Origin: Pseudomonadota bacterium
GTDB taxonomy: Bacteria; Desulfobacterota; Syntrophia; Syntrophales; JADFWA01
Length of the DNA: 7,072 nucleotides
Assembly: GCA_030596145.1 (NCBI GenBank)
Contig: JAUVKS010000100.1
Coordinates: 1 to 7,072, forward strand
Direction: 5' to 3'
Positions 1 through 6,239 of the stretch are shown here, one piece after another; within the stretch, counting starts at the first letter, position 1, and the number at the start of each line of letters is the position of its first letter. The translations under genes were made by a program, and so were the position numbers. The notes beneath the pieces were generated by a model. It saw only the letters and a program-made list of their open reading frames with translations, was not told where the DNA came from and did not search any database.

Positions 1-510
1 GATGGGATTACCGCCATTTCTAAAGATCTGGATATAATAAAAGAGAGAAAATGGCCTACCATATTGACTCCTCACCTGGGTGAAATGTCAAGAATTACAA
101 AAATGAGTGTAAGCGAAATTAATAAAAATAAAATAGATATACTGCAGAGTACCGCAAAGGAGTTGAATTCAATTATTGTTTTGAAGGGAGCCCACTCACT
201 GACAGGTTATCCCGATGAGAAGGTCTATATCAATATGAGCGGAAACCCCGGTATGGCTTCAGCAGGATCGGGGGATGTTCTCACGGGAACCATTGCCGCC
301 ATGTTTGGTCTTGGTTTGTCCATCGAGGATGCGGTAAGAAAAGGTGTATTTATACATGGTTTTTCCGGTGACCTGGCAGCGGAAGATATAGGTGAAGATG
401 GAATAACAGCCCAGGATATACTCGATTATCTGCCTCTTGCCGTTAAAATTGACAGGGAAGGTCTTGACGAAGACTTGAGGGACGCTTACGAAGGCGCTCG
501 TATTATATAA
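1..510 (+). CDS. nnr: ADP/ATP-dependent NAD(P)H-hydrate dehydratase, C-terminal part (5' truncated by window edge)
   Basis: The reading frame is open from base 1, so the N-terminus lies outside the window and the TTG at 64 is an internal Leu codon. The visible 169 residues form the ribokinase-like dehydratase domain that removes water from damaged NADHX/NADPHX in the cytosol, restoring NAD(P)H. Family hallmarks are D-G-I-T-A at the left edge (the DADGL-type segment), ILTPHLGEM at about residues 21-29, VLKGAHSL at about 60-67, and GNPGMASAGSGDVLTG at about 81-96. The last motif carries the catalytic/nucleotide-binding GSGD with Asp at about residue 92. In most bacteria this domain is fused behind an NAD(P)HX epimerase domain (YjeF-type); whether that holds here cannot be seen. 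The stop is 13 bases before the dehydrogenase start, so the two are probably co-transcribed. Confidence 0.93.
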   Translation, partial: DGITAISKDLDIIKERKWPTILTPHLGEMSRITKMSVSEINKNKIDILQSTAKELNSIIVLKGAHSLTGYPDEKVYINMSGNPGMASAGSGDVLTGTIAAMFGLGLSIEDAVRKGVFIHGFSGDLAAEDIGEDGITAQDILDYLPLAVKIDREGLDEDLRDAYEGARII

Positions 511-523
511 TAGGAGGAAAGAA

Positions 524-1537
524 ATGAAGGCATGGATTCTTGAAAAACAGGCAAAGATTGAAGAAAAACCCTTGAGATTAGCGGAAGTTCTTACACCTCA
601 CGCAAAAGACGGTGAGATAAGAATAAAAATCCTCGTTTGTGGTGTATGCAGAACGGACATCCATATCGCAGAAGGAGACCTCCCTTTAAGAAAATCACCT
701 TTGATTTTAGGGCATGAGATTGTAGGGATTGTTGACGAAGTGGGCAAAGATGTAAAAAATTTCAAAGTCGGCGACAAGGCAGGCGTGAGCTGGCTAAACG
801 GTACCTGTGGAAAATGTAAGTACTGCCTGTCCAACAGGGAAAACTATTGTCCTGATATCAAATCTACAGGATGGGATGAAGACGGCGGATACGCAGAATA
901 TATAACGATTTCAGAAGATACGGCCCTACTCTTAAGTGCTTCCGGGTTAGAACCCGCCGACATTGCACCTCTTCTGTGTCCTGGTATAGCTGGATATGCG
1001 GCATTCAAACTTACAGATGCTCAGAAGGGCAGCAGACTGGGTCTTTATGGATTCGGCCCGACAGCTTTTTGTGTCCTTAAGGTAGCAAAATCGATGGGTA
1101 TAGAGGTGTATGTAGGTACCAGATCCCCGAAGAACATGGAAGATGCTATAAACGCGGGGGCAGACTGGGCCGCTGACACATCAAAGAAACAGATGCCCTG
1201 TAAACTCGATTCGGCAATTGTCTTTCCTCCCGCGGGCAACCTGGTCGAACCTGCCCTTTCTCAGGTGGAAAATGGAGGGAAAGTGGTTCTGGCACCTGTA
1301 AGTTCATCACCTATTGTTATTGAAAATTACAGCGAAAATCTGTGGGGACGTACCATAGAAACCCTCTATAACGTGAAAAAATCTGAGGCTGATGAATTTC
1401 TTGAAATTGCTGACAGACTGCAGATAATACCGGAAAGGGGGGTCTTTCCCTTTGAAGAATTGCAGGATGTCCTCATCGCGGTCAGACACGGGAAAGCAAA
1501 GGTAGCTAACTCTGTTATAGAAATTTCCGCTGGCTGA
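524..1537 (+). CDS. Zinc-dependent alcohol dehydrogenase family protein (MDR superfamily)
   Basis: This 337-residue medium-chain dehydrogenase should oxidise an alcohol or reduce an aldehyde with NAD(P)(H) in the cytosol. The true substrate is unknown. The GroES-like catalytic domain fills roughly residues 1-150. Cys42 (GVCRTD), His64-Glu65 (GHE) and Cys152 (LLCPGIAGY) are the expected catalytic zinc ligands or shell, and Cys95, Cys98, Cys101 and Cys109 are the structural zinc set. The Rossmann domain begins at about 170 with GLYGFGPTA. Length and motif order match the short (about 330-350 aa) AdhA-like zinc-binding branch. The ATG is preceded by a perfect AGGAGG at 512-517, 6 nt away, so the start is secure. 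Close spacing to nnr suggests one transcript. No residue is obviously missing. A narrower name such as propanol-preferring dehydrogenase would be a guess. Confidence 0.92.
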   Translation: MKAWILEKQAKIEEKPLRLAEVLTPHAKDGEIRIKILVCGVCRTDIHIAEGDLPLRKSPLILGHEIVGIVDEVGKDVKNFKVGDKAGVSWLNGTCGKCKYCLSNRENYCPDIKSTGWDEDGGYAEYITISEDTALLLSASGLEPADIAPLLCPGIAGYAAFKLTDAQKGSRLGLYGFGPTAFCVLKVAKSMGIEVYVGTRSPKNMEDAINAGADWAADTSKKQMPCKLDSAIVFPPAGNLVEPALSQVENGGKVVLAPVSSSPIVIENYSENLWGRTIETLYNVKKSEADEFLEIADRLQIIPERGVFPFEELQDVLIAVRHGKAKVANSVIEISAG

Positions 1538-1582
1538 TTACACATAAATCTTTCTGGAACATTGGAACACATGGCAGTTTAA

Positions 1583-1620
1583 CCTGTTAAGTTTTCCTGA
1601 AGGCAACTCTGTTTAACAGG
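1583..1620. terminator. Possible stem between convergent genes (weak)
   Basis: CCTGTTAA at 1583-1590 and TTAACAGG at 1613-1620 form a perfect 8-bp inverted repeat with a 22-nt loop. It lies between the end of the dehydrogenase gene (1537) and the end of the convergent minus-strand gene (1661), where a bidirectional terminator would be expected. There is no T tract on either side and the stem is AT-rich, so it is not a canonical intrinsic terminator. Confidence 0.25.
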
Positions 1621-1660
1621 GCAGGACTATTCCATGGCATGTAGTATGTCCTTGCTTTCA

Positions 1661-1930
1661 TCATGTCGCTTCATATACTGCGTTTGCGCTGGTAGCGTGA
1701 TAAATCCTCACAATCTCGCCTTCTTTCAGAAATTCGGGAAACAGCTCGGCATCCTCATGGTTTACAATAAAGCCCAACGTGCCGGCTTCCTGAAAGTCAG
1801 CCTTTCGGTCAAGCCAGGCCTCGTAGAAATACGGCACATAAATCTTTTCGCCTTCGTACTTTCCAGGAGACTCAATGATACCGGCTGGGTTAACTTTATA
1901 GGTTTCTTCTAATTGTTGTCTTTTATTCAT
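1661..1930 (-). CDS. Conserved-looking hypothetical protein, 89 aa
   Basis: I do not recognise this family. The protein is short, acidic and soluble-looking, with no signal peptide or membrane segment. Its central part (about residues 22-50) is rich in aromatic residues (KIYVPYFYEAWLDRK), and the C-terminal half reads like alternating strands and helices (GFIVNHEDAELF, GEIVRIYHA). The minus strand is preferred over the overlapping plus-strand frame because the ATG is preceded by GGAG (1938-1941) at 7 nt spacing, the amino-acid composition is protein-like, and the plus-strand alternative is Cys/Ser-rich without a ribosome site. It converges on the dehydrogenase gene and diverges from the PIN-like gene. 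No function is assigned. Confidence 0.72.
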   Translation of the reverse strand: MNKRQQLEETYKVNPAGIIESPGKYEGEKIYVPYFYEAWLDRKADFQEAGTLGFIVNHEDAELFPEFLKEGEIVRIYHATSANAVYEAT

Positions 1931-2044
1931 CCCCCTGCTCCAATTTCTTCGTAAATTTCTCCTATGTAATGTATCCTGAAGATTTTACCAGTTCTTACTT
2001 TGTCTCTATTATTCTGCTGTAAGTGTTCTCAAATTCCTGAAAAA

Positions 2045-2075
2045 TTGACAAACTCAAGGGATTTTCTGATATACT
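2045..2075 (+). promoter_or_regulatory. Sigma-70-type promoter for the PIN-like gene
   Basis: A perfect -35 box TTGACA (2045-2050) is followed after 19 nt by TATACT (2070-2075), five of six matches to TATAAT. The spacer is two bases longer than ideal. Transcription would begin near 2082, giving a leader of about 120 nt that contains the hairpin at 2161-2183. Boxes and spacing are seen directly; activity is inferred. Confidence 0.55.
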
Positions 2076-2160
2076 AAAACATGACATTTTAAACAAGTTG
2101 AAAATACGCAGTACTCGCATTCCCTGCAGCAAGTTTTCGGAGCTTCAATTTTTGATCGGA

Positions 2161-2183
2161 GAGACCAAACACAATGTGGTCTC
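2161..2183 (+). promoter_or_regulatory. Perfect 7-bp hairpin/operator-like inverted repeat in the leader of the PIN-like gene
   Basis: GAGACCA (2161-2167) and TGGTCTC (2177-2183) are perfectly complementary across a 9-nt loop. The right arm ends 5 nt before the presumed ribosome site AGGGG (2189-2193), which sits 8 nt before the GTG start. The position suits an RNA leader structure controlling translation or a DNA operator for a repressor. It is not followed by a T tract, so it is not a terminator. Confidence 0.4.
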
Positions 2184-2201
2184 GGAAAAGGGGTCGGATT
2201 A

Positions 2202-3002
2202 GTGCAGGAAATAGAAGAATATCCTTACTCGCTAAAATCTGCATTACAACAGAACAGGTTTGAAAATATAGTCGATTCCAATATGTTTTCTGCGTATATA
2301 CCACGCGAACTTCCTGTACCAAGAATTGACGATCCTCGCAAGTCTCAAGTTTTCAAACGCGGGATTGCACGACATTCGGGGTACGTAAGTTCCGCGCAAA
2401 TAAACCAAATCTTCACCTACACAGGATTTATCAAACGAACTGACAACAGGGAATATAGAGAATATCTTCCTGTGCTGTTTCGAGAATTAAACCGATTTCT
2501 CAGCGTGTTGGAGGAAATTGTTTTTACACTTGATGTGACAATACCCAGAGAAATCTATGCAGAGCAAAAGAAAGGAATAGAGAACTTCCTTGCTTCCTAC
2601 CATGGACGGTCACGTCATGGAATGGAATGGATTGAAGAGATTTGGAAACGCCAGAAGATTTATCTTGAAAATATCGATATGTTGATGGAAACCCTGAAAG
2701 TTCGCGGACGGGTCTTTGACTTTAGTGAAAACCCTTTATACGAAGCAATTGTAACATCTTGTAAAGATCTTTTCAATGATGTCAATTCAGAATATCCTTC
2801 AGATACTGATTTCGGCCTTGTGGCAAATTGTTGTTTAAAGGCCGCACATGACAATAAACCAAAAACTATATGGTCTGGAGATGCACATATTCTTATGATA
2901 TTGAGAATTCTTTACGGTAAAACTGACCTTAAAAAAGAGTTTCCCCAAATCTATCTACGCACCGGTTATTACCCTCTCCATTATGCCCAGTCATTTCCCT
3001 GA
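2202..3002 (+). CDS. PIN-like domain protein, putative metal-dependent nuclease (266 aa)
   Basis: The protein carries the scattered acidic motifs of a PIN-type (VapC-like) nuclease fold. They are IVDSNMFS with Asp25 after the first strand, an acidic residue in PREIYAE (Glu117 or Glu121), SDTDFGLVAN with Asp201/Asp203, and IWSGDAHI with Asp227 matching the common [TS]GD motif before the last core strand. These four acidic sites normally bind Mg/Mn for RNA cleavage. At 266 aa it is about twice the size of VapC toxins; the long helical insert at about 45-180 includes a basic, aromatic stretch (HGRSRHGMEWIEEIWKRQ). The GTG start has AGGGG at 8 nt. The frame stays open back to 2085 but offers no ATG, GTG or TTG codon, so 2202 is preferred. 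No antitoxin-like partner is adjacent: the nearest gene is the divergent 89-aa ORF. The fold assignment is motif-based inference. Confidence 0.75.
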   Translation: MQEIEEYPYSLKSALQQNRFENIVDSNMFSAYIPRELPVPRIDDPRKSQVFKRGIARHSGYVSSAQINQIFTYTGFIKRTDNREYREYLPVLFRELNRFLSVLEEIVFTLDVTIPREIYAEQKKGIENFLASYHGRSRHGMEWIEEIWKRQKIYLENIDMLMETLKVRGRVFDFSENPLYEAIVTSCKDLFNDVNSEYPSDTDFGLVANCCLKAAHDNKPKTIWSGDAHILMILRILYGKTDLKKEFPQIYLRTGYYPLHYAQSFP

Positions 3003-3080
3003 TAAGAAATAGCCGATTAAGGTGTTCTTGCCAGTATCCGAACTCCACGAGAATTAACGATATTTACCACGAACCATCGT

Positions 3081-3105
3081 CCCCCGGCACACCGGAGGTA
3101 GTTTT
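3081..3105 (+). terminator. Possible short stem-loop with T run after the PIN-like gene (weak)
   Basis: CCGG (3084-3087) and CCGG (3092-3095) pair across a CACA loop. After one mismatch, CC 3081-3082 pairs with GG 3097-3098. TTTT follows at 3102-3105. The stem is short and the T run is only four, so this could be a weak intrinsic terminator or chance. It lies 80 bases past the stop of the PIN-like gene and about 100 before glnS. Confidence 0.3.
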
Positions 3106-3209
3106 GTGCTAAAGAATAAAAAAATGGCAGAACTCTGATTTAAAATGTGGTAACAGTTCGTAGTGAACCTTTTGGATTGACTTAGAGTAGGGGAAAGGAA
3201 ATTAGATCT

Positions 3210-4904
3210 ATGGACCAACCCAATTCATCTCTCCCGTCTGATTTCATCAGGGATATTATTAAGGATGATTTGAGAACCAACAAGCATCAAGGGCGTGTGG
3301 TCACCCGATTTCCGCCCGAACCGAATGGATACCTCCATATCGGACATGCCAAGTCCGTCTGCCTTAATTTTGGTATTGCCGACCAATATGGAGCTACCTG
3401 TAATTTGCGTCTGGATGACACGGATCCAACCGGGGAGAGCATGGAATATGTGGATTCAATCATTCGAGACATAAAATGGCTGGGGTTCGACTGGGAGGAT
3501 CGTTTATATTATGCCTCTGATTACTATGAGAAACTGTACCAGTATGCCTTGCAGTTGATCAAAGAGGGCAAGGCTTTCGTATGCGACTTGAGTCCGGATG
3601 AGATTCGAGAGTACCGGGGATCCTTCACCGAACAGGGCACAGAAAGCCCATACCGCAACAGATCAGTGGAAAAAAACCTGGATTTGTTCCAACGCATGCG
3701 GGCCGGAGAGTTTGAGGAGGGAGCCCATGTACTTCGGGCCAAAATTGATATGACGTCTCCCAATGTCATCATGCGAGACCCGGTCATTTACCGAATTAAA
3801 AAAGAGAATCACTATCGAACCGGCAATCAGTGGTGCATCTATCCGATGTACGATTTCACCCATTGTCTTTCTGACTCCATCGAGAGGATTACCCATTCGA
3901 TTTGCACCCTGGAGTTTGAAAACAATAGGCCTCTTTATGATTGGTTTCTGGACGAGTTGAAAGTGGAATATCATCCGCAGCAGATTGAGTTCGCCCGTCT
4001 CAACATCAGTTTCACTGTTATAAGCAAACGTTTGCTTATCGAATTAGTGGAGAAAGGGGTTGTCAGCGGATGGGATGATCCGCGGATGCCTACCCTGGCG
4101 GGTATGCGGAGACGGGGGTTTACCCCCGAAGCGATACGAGATTTTTGTGAACGTATCGGAGTAGCCAGGAATGATAGTCTTATCGATATGGCTTTACTTG
4201 AGAATTGTGTTCGGGAGGACCTTAATGAAAGGGCACCGCGCGTTATGGCTGTGCTCCGTCCCCTCCGTGTGATTATTGATAACTACCCGGAAGACCGGGT
4301 GGAGGAATTCGATTGTCCTTATCATCCCCAGAAACCAGAAATGGGATCCCGGAAAGTGCCTTTCTCCCGGGTACTGTATATAGAGCAAGATGATTTCATG
4401 GAAGATCCGCCCAAAAAGTTTTTCCGGCTGGCTGTTGGCAGAGAAGTACGTCTCCGCTATGGGTACTTTATAAAGTGCGTGAACGTCGTTAAGGATCCGG
4501 ATACAGGAAAAGTGGTCGAAGTGCACTGCACCTATGACCCGGAAACGCGAAGCGGGTTTGCCCCCGATGGCCGGAAGGTCAAGGCAACCATCCACTGGGT
4601 ATCGGCGGCCCATTCCCTCCAGGCTGAAGTGCGCCTTTACGACCGTCTTTTTCGCGTTGCCAATCCCCTGGAGGAAGAAGCTGATTTTACGGAGTATCTG
4701 AATCCCGAATCGTTAGAAACTCTCAGGGCATGTCGGTTGGAGCCGAGCGTGTCGGATGCGGCACCTGGAAGTCGGTTCCAGTTTGAGAGGCTTGGCTATT
4801 TCTGTGTGGATACCGTTGATTCTTCCGATAAAGCACTGGTATTCAACCGAACCGTAACATTGCGGGATTCCTGGGCTAAGATCGTGAACAAAGGGAATAA
4901 ATAA
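3210..4904 (+). CDS. glnS: Glutaminyl-tRNA synthetase
   Basis: This class I aminoacyl-tRNA synthetase charges tRNA-Gln with glutamine in the cytosol, using ATP. The 564 residues are close to the bacterial norm (about 550). The Rossmann catalytic domain opens with FPPEPNGYLHIGHAKS (HIGH at 43-46) and LRLDDTDP at 67-74. It continues with YPMYDFTHCLSDSIE at 211-225 and THSICTLEFENNRPLYDW at 228-245, the tRNA-Gln acceptor/selectivity region. The second ATP motif is VISKR at 270-274, where Escherichia coli GlnRS has MSKR, so Ile replaces Met. WDDPRMPT at 288-295 and the paired C-terminal beta-barrel anticodon-binding domains (EMGSRKVPFS, then IHWVSAAHSLQAEVRLYDRLF) are intact. The ATG has AAGGAA (3195-3200) 9 nt upstream. 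The gene appears monocistronic. Its presence implies direct glutaminylation rather than sole reliance on the GatCAB route. Confidence 0.98.
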   Translation: MDQPNSSLPSDFIRDIIKDDLRTNKHQGRVVTRFPPEPNGYLHIGHAKSVCLNFGIADQYGATCNLRLDDTDPTGESMEYVDSIIRDIKWLGFDWEDRLYYASDYYEKLYQYALQLIKEGKAFVCDLSPDEIREYRGSFTEQGTESPYRNRSVEKNLDLFQRMRAGEFEEGAHVLRAKIDMTSPNVIMRDPVIYRIKKENHYRTGNQWCIYPMYDFTHCLSDSIERITHSICTLEFENNRPLYDWFLDELKVEYHPQQIEFARLNISFTVISKRLLIELVEKGVVSGWDDPRMPTLAGMRRRGFTPEAIRDFCERIGVARNDSLIDMALLENCVREDLNERAPRVMAVLRPLRVIIDNYPEDRVEEFDCPYHPQKPEMGSRKVPFSRVLYIEQDDFMEDPPKKFFRLAVGREVRLRYGYFIKCVNVVKDPDTGKVVEVHCTYDPETRSGFAPDGRKVKATIHWVSAAHSLQAEVRLYDRLFRVANPLEEEADFTEYLNPESLETLRACRLEPSVSDAAPGSRFQFERLGYFCVDTVDSSDKALVFNRTVTLRDSWAKIVNKGNK

Positions 4905-4994
4905 ACGGTAGGCAGATTGTTAGGAAACTGAATAAGGCGTTAGGATGTGAACGAAGTGATGCCACATAGCAGATAGCTGAACTTTGAAAATAGA

Positions 4995-5186
4995 CTATGG
5001 AGTTATGGTATTGATTTCCTGGATGCGATTTATGGGAATTAATAAAGATGAGTCAAGAGCGGACTTGACCCCCATTTTGACTCTTCGTGACCTCCGCCCC
5101 TGTCTGGATGCCGACCTACTTCCAACATCTCCGAGAAGCCTGTAGTAATCCCGGCTCAGGTCGTCGTAGGTAACGGTCTTCGGCAC
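4995..5186 (-). pseudogene. Small ORF or gene remnant, 63 codons, function unknown
   Basis: A GTG at 5186-5184 is preceded by a strong GGGGGGAGG (5201-5193) at 6 nt, so a ribosome could start here. The first 25 residues or so (PKTVTYDDLSRDYYRLLGDVG) look like real protein. The rest is Arg/Ser-rich and is encoded by the inverted-repeat element at 5050-5083, so the natural C-terminus was probably lost or never existed. The frame continues open upstream through the attC-like site to 5265, but that part would be recombination-site DNA. I do not recognise a family. It may be a true small gene, a remnant cut by repeat insertion, or chance. Confidence 0.25.
5050..5083. repeat. Nested inverted repeat (REP-like)
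   Basis: GAGTCAA (5050-5056) pairs with TTGACTC (5077-5083) across 20 nt. GTCAAG (5052-5057) also pairs with CTTGAC (5064-5069) across 6 nt, so the same left arm has two alternative partners. Three copies of the GTCAA/TTGAC word in 34 bases resemble the short palindromic elements linked to Y1 (REP-associated) transposases. No transposase is present, so the class is a guess; the symmetry is seen directly. Confidence 0.45.
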
Positions 5187-5200
5187 AACGATCCTCCCCC

Positions 5201-5263
5201 CACTGATCATATGCATCACAGGCGCAAGGATACGAGCGTCCTTGTGAATGCAGTGGTTAGAAT
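5201..5263 (-). other. attC-like recombination site with a lost right box (terminal site of the cassette array)
   Basis: Read on the minus strand: left box ATTCTAAC (5263-5256), spacer CACT, L arm GCATTCAC (5251-5244), tip AAGGA/TCCTT with an 8-nt loop, returning L arm GTGATGC (5219-5213), spacer ATAT, then G (5208). The L arms pair perfectly if one T of GCATTCAC is extrahelical, as in integron attC sites, and the two spacers are both 4 nt. Where the right box GTTRRRY should continue, the sequence is G followed by ATCAGTG. The conserved G is thus in register but the remaining bases are foreign. The left box lies 6 nt after the stop of the DUF4062-like gene. Confidence 0.68.
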
Positions 5264-5269
5264 ACTATT

Positions 5270-6151
5270 TCACATTGTCTGTATCAAAATATCAGCAATT
5301 CTGTGCCCTTCATGTGTGATAAAGTACACTTCACCTTTCATTGCTCTGTCCTGCAGAAGACCATGACCTTCAAGTTCTTCAACTGCTGCTTCCCAAGCTG
5401 CCTCAGATCGCGGGTTATCTTGCTCGGCGAATTGTTTTTCGTTAGTCTGTACAGTAGTCCCGCCAAAAGTGTGTAATCTCATTACTACGCCACTTGTATC
5501 TTGAGATGCTTCAACAATTAAGGTTTTTGCTTCCTCTGAGAGGGCTGGTATTTCTGGATGAGAAAAATGGTCATCCTCGATTATCACTTCAGCTTGGTGA
5601 TCGGTTTCGTTGTCACCGTATTCAGATATTTTCTTTTGTATGTATTCGTTCTGGTTGAGAGTTATTGCCAGTTGACGCATGAGCTTTTCCTTAAATTCAC
5701 TTAAGCTGTCATAAGTCTCTACCAGCCCTTCAGAACGACACTTTTCCTTAAATGCCTTGACCTGATTATATTGGTTTGGATCGATACTGTCCGGATGTGC
5801 CGGTGCAGTCGAAAAATAAAGCATTGCAGGCTTTCCCGAAGAAAGATGTTTTTCAATTTCCTCTACTGTGCCACTGACAGACTCACCTGTTGGAGTTCCT
5901 ATTCGTGTCCAAAAAACACCAATAAGTAGGTCTGAGCTCTCAAGAATTTGCTTGTTTATGATTGCTTGAGGGCGATTCCCCATTAGAGGTGCAGAATGAG
6001 TTTCCCAACCGACTGGCATTAAAACTATATGTTTATCGAACGAATGTATATAATTCCATTCCCGTAATATTTCCTTAATGATCTGCCGCTCCTTAGCAAC
6101 ATCTCCGGGAGAGGCTAACATCACTTGAAAGACTATTGCTTGATAAGGCAC
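5270..6151 (-). CDS. DUF4062/TIR-like domain protein with C-terminal winged-helix-like region, putative defence effector
   Basis: The N-terminal 160 residues or so form a Rossmann-like DUF4062 domain of the TIR/nucleoside-deoxyribosyltransferase kind. It shows FQVMLASPGDVAKER near the start, GWETHSAP, NKQILESSDLLIGVFWTRIGTPTG, then SGTVEEIEKH, whose Glu is the likely counterpart of the TIR/NDT catalytic Glu, and GKPAMLYFS. A variable acidic linker (EVIIEDDH) leads to a C-terminal domain (LSEEAKTLIVEAS, AAWEAAVEELEGHGLL, GEVYFITHEGHRIAD) typical of a winged helix. Family proteins are often part of stress or antiphage modules; NAD cleavage is not proven here. I place the start at GTG 6151, five codons inside the longest frame (TTG 6166). 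GGAG (6164-6161) sits 9 nt before that GTG, while the TTG has no ribosome site. It is the gene of the second cassette, with attC sites on both sides. Confidence 0.82.
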   Translation of the reverse strand: MPYQAIVFQVMLASPGDVAKERQIIKEILREWNYIHSFDKHIVLMPVGWETHSAPLMGNRPQAIINKQILESSDLLIGVFWTRIGTPTGESVSGTVEEIEKHLSSGKPAMLYFSTAPAHPDSIDPNQYNQVKAFKEKCRSEGLVETYDSLSEFKEKLMRQLAITLNQNEYIQKKISEYGDNETDHQAEVIIEDDHFSHPEIPALSEEAKTLIVEASQDTSGVVMRLHTFGGTTVQTNEKQFAEQDNPRSEAAWEAAVEELEGHGLLQDRAMKGEVYFITHEGHRIADILIQTM

Positions 6152-6179
6152 TAGTTCATTCTCCAAAAAGCTAATTTTG

Positions 6180-6239
6180 ATTCTAACGAATTAATCAGCG
6201 GCCTGATCCTTTGGGTCCGCTGAATTTACAGGTTAGAAT
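6180..6239 (-). other. attC recombination site between the two cassettes
   Basis: Read on the minus strand: left box ATTCTAAC (6239-6232), spacer CTGTA, L arm AATTCAGCGG (6226-6217), a 15-nt tip, returning L arm CCGCTGATT (6201-6193), spacer AATTC, right box GTTAGAAT (6187-6180). The outer boxes are perfect 8-bp complements, the spacers are both 5 nt, and the L arms pair once one T is left extrahelical. These are the defining traits of integron attC sites (single-stranded fold read by IntI, cleavage between G and TT of the right box). The 60-bp length is typical. The left box abuts the TGA of the upstream gene. The purine/pyrimidine pattern deviates only at the outermost box position. Confidence 0.78.

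Larger units (their letters stand above)
4905..5207. other. Intergenic stretch between glnS and the cassette array
   Basis: No secure gene is present in these 303 bases. Bases 4905-5049 show no structure I can support. Bases 5050-5083 hold a nested inverted repeat, and 4995-5186 (minus) hold a doubtful small ORF; both are listed separately. The stretch ends where the last attC site loses its homology to the integron consensus, so it is probably the host chromosome flank of the cassette insertion. Confidence 0.6.

Noticed and set aside
1634..1912. Plus-strand 92-codon frame
   Set aside because: Antiparallel shadow of the 89-aa minus gene: no ribosome site, and atypical Cys/Ser-rich, hydrophobic composition.
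2089..2322. Minus-strand 77-codon frame overlapping the PIN-like gene start
   Set aside because: It overlaps the promoter-proximal leader and the coding start of a better-supported gene, and has no ribosome site. A remnant gene in 2089-2190 cannot be excluded but I see no family.
3141..3146. TAAAAT as the -10 box of a glnS promoter
   Set aside because: No recognisable -35 box lies 15-19 nt upstream; too weak to annotate.
3177..3182. TTGACT as a -35 box before glnS
   Set aside because: A correctly spaced -10 would overlap the ribosome site at 3195-3200 and shows no match.
4194..4613. 139-codon minus-strand frame inside glnS
   Set aside because: Antisense shadow of an intact, strongly conserved coding region.
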